The notes under the pieces are model-generated. The model worked only from the letters and a program-made list of their open reading frames with translations. It had not been told where the DNA came from and did not search any database. From the NCBI GenBank assembly GCA_009760855.2, contig WPIO01000006.1:8815001-8875000 (forward strand): 60,000 nucleotides of DNA, written 5' to 3'. Source of the stretch: Cristatella mucedo. Its lineage: Eukaryota; Bryozoa; Phylactolaemata; Cristatellidae. Shown here one piece after another: positions 23,163 to 35,044 of the stretch. Position 1 is the stretch's first letter. The number at the start of each line of letters is the position of its first letter. Made by a program: the position numbers and the translations under genes.

Positions 23163-25090
23163 TACTGACTTGACAATATTGTTCGAGAGCACCGCTCTTT
23201 CTTAGTTTCTCATCTTGTCCAAATATCGCTTCTAAACCTGTGGGACCTGCGTGTTGTAAGATAACAAGTTGCCAACGGATACTAACATCTGGAACTAGGC
23301 ACTCATGGTAGATCTAGCCAGCCGTCACTGTGATGATACATTTGGAAACGCTTTTCATAATTAGCAAAAAAGCCCCTGGCTTGGCATGCACAGCCACGAG
23401 ACCTACAGACTTAAAATAAAATACTGTGGATAACTGAGCTCTGCCCATCCATTCTAAGTATCATTTTAATGCTACCTTGCACCAGTAGAAAATCTTTAAT
23501 TTCAAATTAACAAAAGAGTAAGTCTAGTAGCAAATCTAGAGCATATTCTATCGTTGCATGTCCGTCGCTTGCAAGTCACAAGCAAGTGCAGCAAGACTTG
23601 CGATATTTCAGTCATGTTAGTGCGTGCTGCAGCTACACATGCAAACTACCAAATCGTCGCCCTTTTATTCGACAGGGCGAAGGCTGTTGCTGACCAGACT
23701 TCTCAGTTGGCGGGATTATTTAAATTGTATGCGACTAGCACATCACGTGCACACAATGCGTGAGCCCAAGTTCAAGTACTAATCTAGAAGTCGGCCTAGT
23801 CATCCTCCACCACTTCAGGAGCCTGTCATCCCAGAGCTTTTACTTGTAGCCTTCATTCAACGAAGCTATTTAAATACCTTGTCACGTGTAATTTCAGATT
23901 TCTTCGTTTGTTCGCACAAGTATTTGGGCAGCCAAAATTACCTCACAGTCCAACTTGAAAACAGAACGAATCGATTACAATAATTAGCATGCTACGATAA
24001 TTTTGTAAGCTATTTTTTGGCAGTAGGTCTTTCAAAAACTTCAAAAGTTTCTATCAATTTAATTACAAACGGAAATGTAGGCCTGCTTAAATCACGTGAG
24101 ATAGGCGGCTGCCATAAAGTAGCACGATGTCTGCCGCTGTTTACAACCCGGACTACTAGGACTGTGGACCAATTGTGCACCATCATTTTCACCTTATCTA
24201 GTTTACCATGAATATTTAAGAAGTTGAATAAATAAAAATCCTTAAAAGAATAAAAACTAAAAATTCTAAGAAACAAAAGTCTTGAACGTAAAACCAGTCG
24301 CAGTTAAATGCTGCCTAACAAAAACGGTCTGACATACTTGCTGCTATGCAGCATATTTTATGCTTCTGTAAAGAGATTTAGATCTCTTAGGTCACCATTC
24401 AAATTTCTTTTTATTATCATGATTTTTATGTCACGCATTGACTTCTAGCCACATATTCCCCAAAGAGATAGCTCTCACAGGCTTCCATAGTTTTCTTTGG
24501 TCAGCTTTACAAATTGATGAACTCCTAAGCTATCTATATAGGCGAACTTATACATAAGTTACAAATATCCAAGTACAGTCATTCATAACGAAAGATTGTG
24601 GGTAAGCTATCTTCAACTTGAAAATTAAAGTCTACCCACATAGGCAATAGTTAACGCAGGAGGAGAGAGCTTTTGCCGCAACCCCCCCCCTTCAGTATAG
24701 CTTCGACGTGGGCAGCCCCCTTTCTTAGGCTCATCCAAACTTCACCGAAAAAGAAATTGCGTCGACATTTCACTCGATAAGCAGCAGATAGTTCGTGTCG
24801 ACTGAGCACTATTATCAATTTCGCTGTGGTTTTTTTTATCAATTAAGGGTCTAGCCCTGCGCAAGTGAAGTTTTTTGGGTCTTGCAATCCTCAAACTTTG
24901 CACGTACATACACTGAAAAGTAAGAGCAAAGTCCATCGCCAGTGGTTGCGGTACGAACTCACTCTCTCACAAACTCGCTCAAAGTACTCTCATTCAAAAC
25001 TGTGCAGATTGATATTTGTGCAAATACTCGTATGCTTGTGCAAGAGTGAATGCCTCCATGCACAGGTTCTGACAAATTTCTCTGGATGGC
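23163..25090. other. unassigned stretch
   Basis: AT-rich, no supported gene. A tail-like GTAAAGAGATTTAGATCTCTTAGG at 24368-24391 resembles the LINE-A/SINE-L hairpin. Confidence 0.4.
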
Positions 25091-26000
25091 CAGCGTGATT
25101 TCAAAATACCGAGCGACCCGAAGCCACCTGTTTCGGACCGGGCGTCGAAAAGGAGCTTTGCATCGAGCGAGGAACGATTGCCTCTCGACCTCTTGGCTGC
25201 ATAGGTCGCCTGGTTACCGGTCTAGAGCTCCATCGACGTGGCTACGACTCGACTGCCATCGCTTGGCAGTCAGCGCGCGGCTTTCCTGCCTCAGCTTTAG
25301 ATTTCGCCCTTACGCTCGCTCGCGCTTCGTCCCGGTGCACTGTGCGAGCGAGCGCGCACGCTTTGTACGTGCGATTTGCTTTTCGGCCGAGCTGCCTGGC
25401 CGCAGCCATGGCGGCTGCCGGGGTCGCTGACCTCGAGGAGCGTATCCGCTTTTGCTTGGCCAGTGCTGCTGAGCGGCCCTGCACGTGGCGCCGCTGCTAC
25501 ACGTGACTGCTCGCCGCTCGGCTCCGGAGCCTCGGCTTTCGGTTCTCCCCTGCCGCCGACGTGCCGCTTGCACTACCCGTCGCAGCTACGCCTTCGATTG
25601 AGATCCTACTTCGAGCGGCGGACTTGCCGAGTCTGCCTCGTTTTTACATTTACTCCTTCGCTCATTGAGTATCGGCCCAATCGAGCGCTTCTCCTCACGA
25701 GAGCAGAGCTTGATGGAGCAGATGAAACGCTCCTCGGCTGACGCATTTGAGAGCCTCGTTTCGGAATCCGTATCCGGGCGGAGCCGCAGCCCAAGCCGCT
25801 CGCCGCCATCTCTCGCAGTCGAGCGCCGAGCAACTTCCCGAGCGCATCCCTGTAGTACGATCTGGGGCGAACGCGTCAGTTTGAGCCCAAGATGCTCTTT
25901 GCATCTTGGTCAGCAACTTCCAGCGGCGCTCTAGCCGAGCGCCGCTGCTTTGAGTGATGTTGGGCCAAGTGCGGCAGCCTGCGGAGAGGAGAGAGACAGG
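25090..26000. promoter_or_regulatory. CpG-rich region, possible promoter or 5' exon
   Basis: CpG density is far above the surroundings. An ATG at 25408 sits in a good initiation context (GCAGCCATGG). It opens a 32-codon frame starting MAAAGVADLEERIRFCLASA with no clear splice donor before its stop at 25506. A second plus-strand frame (25665-25934) is Ser/Arg-rich. I cannot assign a protein. Confidence 0.35.
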
Positions 26001-26549
26001 AGCTGGAGCATTATTGCTTGCATCGTAGGATGAATTTGGGTAGGATCGGTAGAAAAACCTTGCACACTGCCGTCTAGTCGTAGTAGAGTCGGCGACGCTT
26101 TTATCTGATGAATTAAAGTTGACCACGCCAGCATAAGCTGGAGAAAGTTCGCAGTGTGAGCTCGAAGGTCATATGGAACCGGGTTAACAGATATCTGTCC
26201 ATTTTTCTCTAATCTACATTCTGTTTAAACACAGTAAATTCATACACTGGGCTATTTAACCTCCCGGCATATGGTCCCGCTCTCCATGTTAGTTTTTTGC
26301 TGGGCCGCGCCGAAGAAGTGCTGCATATTTGGCAAGCCAAGCTGGAATGAAAGGTACAGCCAACGCGAGGCTGCCAGCATGCTGAAAAAGGAGCTCGGTG
26401 GCGACGCCTTGATCTAGCGTGACTTCGACGGCGCCATGACCTCGCTGGCTTGCATGAATACCCTTCCCAGCGGCCTCGCGAAGCTGACTCTGCTGAGCCC
26501 GTTGGGTATCGCACACACAGTACCTAAGCCACCTTCAAAGCGGCGCCGC

Positions 26550-27333
<784 letters not shown>

Positions 27334-28570
27334 CGTATGAGGTAAGCGTCCCCTGATATGAAGGCCCCGACTACTGGGGCTACTCTTAGAGAACGTGGAA
27401 AATGTCGTTCGAAGACTGCGATTGCTTCTCGATCGGTATTCGAGAAGGTGCCTAGCACCTGAGAGATAAAATTAACCCGCTGCTTCCGCCGTCGTTGCTG
27501 ATACCGACCGTCCTCTACTTCCACTGTGTCCTGCGAACCAATGGCCTTAAGTGTTTTCTCGTGTGCTACAATGCGCTTGTTTAAGTAGTATATCTCCCCT
27601 GTCTATTGTCGAGGTCAAAATTTAACTAGGAAACCTTTAAGTAGCTATGCAAGTGTTGCATCACTCCCTCCGGCCCTCCCACTCCCGCCTGCATGCTTCG
27701 ACGACGAGGTCACCAATTATGCAAAAGCACGTGCAATAATTGCATTCATTTATATTTACACATATATAAAGATGTATGTAATTATGAATTAGCTAGCGCC
27801 TACTGTTACCGTGTCTGATTGACGGCGTAGGTTGGCTGGGATCGGTCGGGTGCTGCTTAGAGCTCATTTGTTGTTTTTGGAGGACAGCCGAAGTTACGTT
27901 CTGACGCACTACCTCTGCAGATGATCAAGCCTCAAACTGCACTACTAGCTACAAAAGCCGTAAGGAATACTGTGCAAGTGCTGTTAAAAGCTCCGTTTGG
28001 TCCTCTTCGGCTTCAGCTGCCATTTAGCCATCACTGCCATAAGTGCTAGTCACGTGATTGAAAGAGTTGTGTACCTTGTTGAAAGCCCCGGGCACCTGGT
28101 TGAAAGCACCGGGCATCCGGTTGAATTAATTTAGATGCTCGATGCAGTGCCAGCTTTCACTAATGCCTTGAGGTCTAGATTTTGAGGTTGACAGTGAAGA
28201 TTTCTTGTTTTGTTTACTGATAAGTTTCGGGGCGCAATTCTTTTTTTTGGCTTGACGTGTTTTGTCCGCTGCATGCCGAGAGCGAGCCATTAGCTATGGC
28301 TGTGCGTATGTCGTTGAGCGATCGCCGCAGAGATGGATGCGATAGAGGTAGATGGGATAGAGATACATGGGATGAGATAGAGGGATCGTTCGTAGAGAAG
28401 GAGACTCCGTTGACGGAAAAAATGGCTGACCCGGCGTGCAGCGTGAGCGCCACTTTAGCGTGAGCCCTCTCCCGTATGACTAGCGCTTTGCTCGTCTCGA
28501 AAATGACGCGATGCAAACATGGCCCCTTGGGGCCTCTCGAGGTCCTCAGCCGGTGCTTACAGACCTCGAA
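27334..28570. other. unassigned stretch with a short minisatellite
   Basis: At 28074-28125 a unit of about 21-23 bp (GGTTGAAAGCACCGGGCATC type) is repeated about three times. At 28328-28385 there is a degenerate GATAGAGATGGAT-type run. No gene was recognised in the rest. Confidence 0.4.
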
Positions 28571-28768
28571 CCCTAAAGAACGTAATTGCGACCACCGCCG
28601 GCGCTCAGATGCTAGAAGGTCGTGCCACGTCTCAAGGAACATTTTGAACTTGCCGACGTCCTGTAGAAGAGCACCTGGCCGTCCTCTGCCCGTGCCCGCC
28701 GCCGCCGACGCAGCCGCCTCCTCTTCGTAGAATGAGACCTGTCTCACTGCGCCAACTGCCACTTTCAT
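28571..28768 (-). other. candidate first exon, family unknown
   Basis: On the minus strand an ATG at 28768 opens a frame beginning MKVAVGAVRQVSFYEEEAA. It passes an Ala/Gly-rich part and a plausible helix (FKMFLETWHDLLASERRRW) to a GTAAGC donor-like site near 28564. The region is CpG-rich. No homology is recognised and no second exon was found, so this may be chance. Confidence 0.25.
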
Positions 28769-29592
28769 GTGTAATTCCTTTCTTTCGGCTGAGCTATAGA
28801 TTACAAACTTGCATTTGTCGGCTAGAGTTATCTTACCGAGATCAAGTAATTAATTATAAGAGGCTTCAAGCGTGACGCTAGCGAGTAGAGGTGCTGACAA
28901 AGAACGCGTGGTAGCCTGCACCGGCGTGCAGCAGCAAGAGGTAGTATTCAGAAACCAGTCGCAACCCTTTGTTTATTTCGTAATGATCCGTAATACATAC
29001 GATTGAGATGAGGAATATCGAAAGGTTTACGTGTGATTATTGCCGGAATAGTTTCTGTTCGCAACTGCCTTGATATTCTGAATTTACTACTCTGTCTCTT
29101 CTCCCCGAGACCATCTCCACTCGCTGTGCAGAGGGAGCTGGGGTAGTGGATTTTCTCCGTTCATGAGGGAGTTATCGACCACCCGGTGCACAGTTTTTTC
29201 AGCATTTTCACCATTGAGCTACAGCACCTCAAAAGTCAATTGGGCTAGTGAAAAGGCGCTTTACAATACCGGTTTCATTATGCACCCAGGCTAGGTTCGG
29301 TTGGCTGGGACGAGACGGCTGCAGTGGGATGAAGGTCGCCGACTGGGCCAAGGTCTGACCTATGGGCATGGCTAGATGTGCGGTGAGGAGAGGTCACCGG
29401 GGCTCTTGGGTACCGGGAGTGGGGTGATTAAGTCATGTAGTTGGAAGCTCCTGGTCTCGCCGAATTATGCATCTGAATGCGTGCAGGCGTGCTCCGGCGA
29501 TGCGGCCATACTTGCAAGGCAACGAGTGCCAAAGGCCCGAGCGGACCCGGATGGCACGCTCAATGTTGTGGCTTGTGTATTCCGCATTTCCT
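28769..29592. other. unassigned stretch
   Basis: No gene was recognised. The open frame at 29376-29592 belongs to flanking DNA that happens to be in frame with the LINE-A to its right. Confidence 0.4.
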
Positions 29593-30946
29593 TCGATCAC
29601 AAAGTACTTCTAGAGCGCCTCTCATCTCGCCTGGGCATCACTGGCACTGCTCTGCAGTGGTTCAGGTCCTATCTCAGTGGGAGACTCCAGAGTGTTGACG
29701 TGAATGGACAAAGATCATCTGAAGTACCTCTAAAATATGGAGTACCTCAGGGCTCTGTGCTAGGTCCGGTTTTTTTCACCGTTTATACTCTCCCTCTCGC
29801 TGATGTGATTGCCAAGCACAATCTAGGCTTTCACTTCTATGCGGATGACACTCAGTTGTACCTTTGCTTTGATCCCTCCCAGCCTTCGAGCACCTCAAAT
29901 TCTCTCAACTCACTTGCTGCATGCATTGATGACATCCGATCATGGATGGCAGCAAATTTTCTAAAACTAAACGATGATAAAACTAACTTACTAGTTATGG
30001 GCAAACCTAGTGTTATTCAGAAATTGGAAAGGCTGACTTATAAAATTGGCTCTGCCAGCATATCTCCAGTTGCATCAGCTCGAAATCTAGGTGTCATATT
30101 CCAAAGCGACCTCTCGTTAGACGACCACATCAGCTCCACAGTCAAATCAGCCTATTTTCAGCTTCATAACATTGCTAAAATTAGGGCTTGTTTAGATAAG
30201 GATACCACGTCCAAGTTGGTCCATGCATTCGTGACATCTCGTCTCGACTTCTGCAACTCACTGCTTACTGGCCTACCAGCATGTGCGATCAGGCGATTGC
30301 AGCTGTTGCAAAACTCTGCAGCTAGGCTTGTCTGTCGTGAGCGTCGCAGTTGCCACATTACTCCACTTCTCGCCGACCTGCACTGGTTACCATTCAAGCA
30401 ACGGATTGACTTCAAGGTTTTGTCGCTCACTTTTAGGTCTCTTCATTCTATGGCTCCAGCCTATCTTTCAGATACACTACCCCATCAGGCAAAGCATCGT
30501 ACCACTCGCTTTTCGGAATCCAACAGTCTAGAAATACCTCGTACAAACCTTAAATCCTTTGGAGACCGTGCATTTAGCTCGTATGCTCCCACAGCCTGGA
30601 ACTCCCTCCCGACCTGCATCAGAACATCCCCTGACCTGACCACATTTAAAAGAAACTTAAAAACATACCTATTTAGGACAGCATTTAGTGGGTCCTTGTG
30701 ATTCGTCCTCGATGTGCTTATGCGTGCTGACACTGTTCATGCTGCCACTAACCACATTTGCATGCTGACCCAGTGCATGTAACCCCTAACCATGTTATTC
30801 ATTTTGTTTGTTTTTCAAGCATGATTTTACTTACTATTCTATTGCGTATCACTTTGCAGCAAATGTAAAGCGCCTAGAAAGAGATTAAGTTCTCTGAGGG
30901 CGCTTTATAAAGTGCAATATTATTATTATATTATTATTCCTTTGTA
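29593..30946 (+). mobile_element. LINE-A, youngest-looking copy with intact reverse transcriptase frame
   Basis: A 5'-truncated CR1/L2-like element. The frame is open from 29593 to the stop at 30701, about 369 element-derived codons. It starts at DHKVLLERLSSRLGI, so the upstream endonuclease and first palm motif are missing. It includes SYLSGRLQSV, GVPQGSVLGPVFF, YADDTQL at 29838-29858, KLNDDKTNLLVMG, ARNLGVIFQS, TSRLDFCNSLL and the C-terminal FKRNLKTYLFRTAF. Then come the 3' UTR, the hairpin at 30872-30905 and an (ATT)n tail ending near 30946. A short TTCCTT before the start and after the tail may be a target-site duplication. The 72 codons before 29593 are flanking sequence in frame by chance. 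Lacking an endonuclease, it is not autonomous. Confidence 0.92.
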
Positions 30947-31990
30947 GCGTGTTCGTGCACCCCCCCCCCGCGAGCCGGCGTCTTTCGGCGGATGCTCTCA
31001 TCTGGGGTAGACGTCGACTCCGACTATCCAAGCAGTTACTCAGCTAGCCGGATCTTTGACGGTGTACGCTGGTACTCTTGGGACGGAGCCGGTGCAACGG
31101 TGCGAGTCTGCAGGTCGATTGAGCAACTGACACGTTTGTACGCGAATCCAGCGTCATCTCTTGTCCCTATAGTTTACTTTTTGTACCATCCTCCCTGAAG
31201 ACTTGTTTAGTTCTCCTGCTGTTGGTGCATGCGGTATTATAAAGAGGTTGAACCAGATGGCCGTTCGCCTTATCCTAGCTCAGCGGCATGGCGAGCGGTG
31301 GCGTGGCCAAAGCATGGCAGGGCTTGGCGGCGGGAACTAGCCGCAGCCCCTGTATTTTGGCTACAACTATAGCCATTATTGTTTGATCAAAAGATTAGTT
31401 TTATTTGTTTTAATCTTTAGTGATAAAGGACAATCGGTGAGCCATATTTAGTTATTATTACAAATATTTGCTTATGCACTTAATTGCTGCCCACCCTTGG
31501 TTTATTAATTGCTAATTTGAAGGATTTGACAGATAATGTTCAGCCAACGAGATGAGTAAACAGGCATTTTTATACATATATTGCCTTTCTTCGTGAAAAT
31601 AAACTACTCGTTGTTGCTAATTAGCTATCTGTTATTTTATTTTTATTTGCTCATTAGATATCGCATAGGTGTTTGGGTTTATAGAAAAAAAACAATAAAT
31701 AGTTGTTGCTGCGCCAAAGCATGCTTGTGCCTATCCAATGAATAGGAGTTGCACTTCATAACCATTCTGTTGTCAACATTGACTCAGAAAGGTCTTTAAA
31801 ACAGCGCACAGTTGCAAGGTGACTGCCAACAGAGATTATGCAGAGTACTAACTAAATATTTTGACACCACTGTTTCGTATTTACTGGCACATGTTTAGGT
31901 GTAGGTGAAAAAAGATGATGCCTATTGTAACCCAGAACGTGCTGCCGACTGACCAAATATTTACCTGTCAGTTTTGACATTTTTTCAATT
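30947..31990. other. unassigned stretch
   Basis: A run of nine C at 30961-30969, otherwise AT-rich DNA without a recognised gene. Confidence 0.4.
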
Positions 31991-31997
31991 AGTATAA

Positions 31998-32130
31998 GCC
32001 GAACACACCCACACACACGCACACACGCGTGCACACACACACACACACACATACACACACACACAGACTTGCATGCATGAATATATAAATAAATATATGT
32101 ATATATACGCATATATATATATATATGTCG
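31998..32130. repeat. (AC)n passing into (AT)n
   Basis: An interrupted AC tract (about 32007-32066) is followed by ATATA-rich sequence to about 32127. Confidence 0.9.
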
Positions 32131-32589
32131 TATATTAACGTGTTTAAGTTTCCCTTCGATTTATAAACATGCTCAAACTTTTTGAACCATAATTTTAAGA
32201 AAAGTATTATATTCAATAACCGAATGAACAGAGCGCTATCAGGGTACACAATAATCACGTATGTCATTACCACTATCCCCTGCATCAAGAATGATGAGGA
32301 TATCCTCTCCGTCTTCCTTTTTCATGTCACAGACTTGAAATTTAGTGGAAACTTTGTTATCGTTGTTGTTGTCGTCACTCTCTTATCAGACTGCGTCCTT
32401 TTCTGCTTCGTCCGTTGCATTTGCAAAAGTGCCACAAATGCATTCAAAATACACTCAAATATCGGAGATTCATTCTAAGCAGGTATGTTGCTTAGCAAAA
32501 TAATCAAGCAAAACCAGTAAGCCCCCAATTATAAGTCCCTTCTTTATTATCTGACCCCAATTTGTTTTTAAATGGGATAAAATAGGGAA
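32131..32589. other. unassigned stretch
   Basis: No gene was recognised between the two microsatellites. Confidence 0.35.
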
Positions 32590-32831
<242 letters not shown>

Positions 32832-33117
32832 ATAGCATATATGCGTGAAAAGTCAAAGAAAATTTCGTGTAGCTACCGCCTCTCAGCAATCTCTCCAGTT
32901 GTTACTGTTGATGGCATCTCCATCTTGTAGCTTTTGCAGTGCACACTTCTGCAGGCGCCGTCTACAGTAAACCATTCTGCAGCTTACTTAAAATTTCACG
33001 TTTGCGATGGACTATTTGACCTTATGTATTGCTTACACAAAAATGTAACAGTTTATGTGAGCTACAGTTTCATCCGCGATGCAATTACTATCAATAATTG
33101 CCGCACTGATTTGACCC

Positions 33118-33243
33118 AATAGTTAAGGTGCTCCAATCGACAAGGTCTGGCCGAGGTCGTGGGCTCAAGCCCTTTGGCGTATGTGAAGCCCAGTGAATAT
33201 AGATTTAGTTCTCTTAGCGCTATATAAATAAATTTAATTTAAT
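33118..33243 (+). mobile_element. SINE-L copy 2
   Basis: A tRNA-like GGCCGAGGTCGTGGGCTCAAG (box-B-like GGGCTCAAGCCC) is followed by AGATTTAGTTCTCTTAGCGC and an AT-rich tail ending in AATTTAATTTAAT. It matches the 21250-21352 copy in head and tail order. Confidence 0.7.
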
Positions 33244-33930
33244 AAAGAGGCACATTTCTAGCAGTCTCACTATGAATTCCATAAAATCAGCTCTGTTCAG
33301 TGGGAAACAAGGACCCAGTAAAACGAATCTAAATAAGATCAGCTATGAAAATATGAATGTCTTTTACACATTGATTTATTTATTGGAATCTATGAGTGTT
33401 GCCTGTTCGTCTTTACCGAAGAGGTGGAACATTACCGCCCTTTTTATGGTGCTCTTTTTTCCGCTCCAGCACGGGCTCTAACGACACACGTCAATACCTT
33501 CTCCCCCTCACCGCGACGACTCGGCATCCACCGCTAGCCGCGAGGACCATTCAATTGTATCGTGATTTTTTTAAGACCACCTTTTTATGCAGTATAAAAC
33601 AGTATTTGTGTTCAATTTAGCCGTATTTTTCCTTAAAGTTGACAGAAATCACACTGCAATAATTGAAATCAGCCGTAGTCAATCATTGAGCATCACATCG
33701 CCTTCATCCTGCAGATATCGCTTCCATTGTCGAAATCAACAACATAGACGTCAGCGATCTTCGACTTTTCCTCATCCAGCTCTCCTGCTTCAATGACGTC
33801 CTTCGGGCCGGCCAAACGCAGGCCAACCGTTTCTGGAATTGCTCATTCCGGTAACTGTCATCCTTCGATTAAGTTGCACTCCCTTGAATATAATGGCTGC
33901 GCCTTGTTCACTCTCGCCTCTCTAACCCAG
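33244..33930. other. unassigned stretch upstream of the promoter region
   Basis: No gene was recognised. CpG content rises toward its right end. Confidence 0.35.
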
Positions 33931-34172
33931 TGGCTCCCGACACGGCCACGTACTCGCTAGCCGCCGGCAGTCAGAAGGATGCGGTTTGGCAGGACGGGGT
34001 CAAGGGAGGACGGCGAGCTTCGCGTGACTCGGCATAACGTGAAGAGCTCGTTAATGACAGTGACCATGGCCGGTAAGCCGCTAAACAGTCGCCGACTACT
34101 CGGCAGCTCATAGTGAAGCTACGTAGCAGCCATTTCAAGAATCTGCGCATAAGACATAATCGAAACACATAC

Positions 34173-34266
34173 GTCAATAACGAGGACTCGTCGCCCACCA
34201 CCAGAGGTCGCGCCGCCGCGTCGATGGGCTCCTCCCCCTTTCCGTCGCAGGCCACGGGGCGCTGCT
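34173..34266 (-). other. candidate divergent exon, family unknown
   Basis: The minus strand reads CDGKGEEPIDAAARPLVVGD then ESSLLT and reaches a canonical GTATGT donor at 34172. There is an acceptor-like GCTAGCAG just before it. No ATG precedes it in frame. It could mark a gene transcribed away from the CpG-rich region, or be chance. Confidence 0.22.
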
Positions 34267-34930
34267 AGCCGAGCGGTCGGATTAGCTTATTGAGGAGAAG
34301 CCGAGTACGTTGCCTCGGGGACGCACCGCTCCAGCGAAGGTAAGCCCCGCCGCCGCGTTGCCCCGACGGTGTGAATTGATGCGTCCTGCCTCATCGAATG
34401 TCCTTTTTTCGTCGACGCGGCTGCGAAGCCGGGTCTTAACGCCGCCTTCCCACGCTAAGCACCCTCGAGGCTCCCTTAGCTGCGGCGGCGGAGGCGGCGG
34501 CGGCGGCGGCGGCGGCGATGCATGAGCCGGAAGCGAGCGGCGAGCAGCACGCGGCGCCGCTGCTCGGCGCTCAGTGCGAGCGCTCGTCGGTATGTCAGCG
34601 CTCGCTGTGCGCCCGACGCAGCGCCAGCGGTCGCCACTCACCGTCGGGCTGGGCATCGATGCCGGCCGCTGCAGGAGGACGGTGCCGTCGCCGCCGGCGT
34701 GCCGCCGCTCTCGTGCGCTTCGCCGCTCGTGTGCGCCTCTGCTCGTCACCGTCTACTCTCGCCGCCGGCGGCGGCCGGCGCTGATTGAAAGCTAGGCCTG
34801 GCCGGTCGCACTCCTGGCCGGAAACTTCGGCCAAACCTTGCACCTCCGTCAAGCTAGTCAGTCAGCAGGCTGCACCAGGTGCGCAGCTGTTGCAGCCGCC
34901 GCCGCTCGACTCTTAGCAGCCCCTTCGCAG

Positions 34931-35044
34931 ATGTCGGCGTTTGAAGCGTCGGTGCCTTACACGACGTACAAGACGTCGACGGGAGACATAAGCGTAAGCG
35001 TGCAAGGTATCGGCCAACACTACGTCTGGTCATCGAAGAAGCGA
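34931..35044 (+). CDS. exon 1: cytoplasmic N-terminus
   Basis: It encodes residues 1-38, from MSAFEASVPY to YVWSSKKR, and ends at a GTAAGT donor in phase 0. The ATG is the first in its frame: the frame is open upstream to 34838 but without an ATG. The tail holds two tyrosines in PYTTYK, reminiscent of but not matching the YxRF endocytic signal of vertebrate transferrin receptor 1. The final KKR gives the inside-positive charge expected for a type II protein. Confidence 0.75.

Noticed and set aside
34282-34749. 155-codon minus-strand frame with a polyproline run
   Set aside because: The prolines are the (GGC)n repeat read in reverse; there is no domain, and overlapping frames are open in the other strand as expected from GC-rich promoter DNA.
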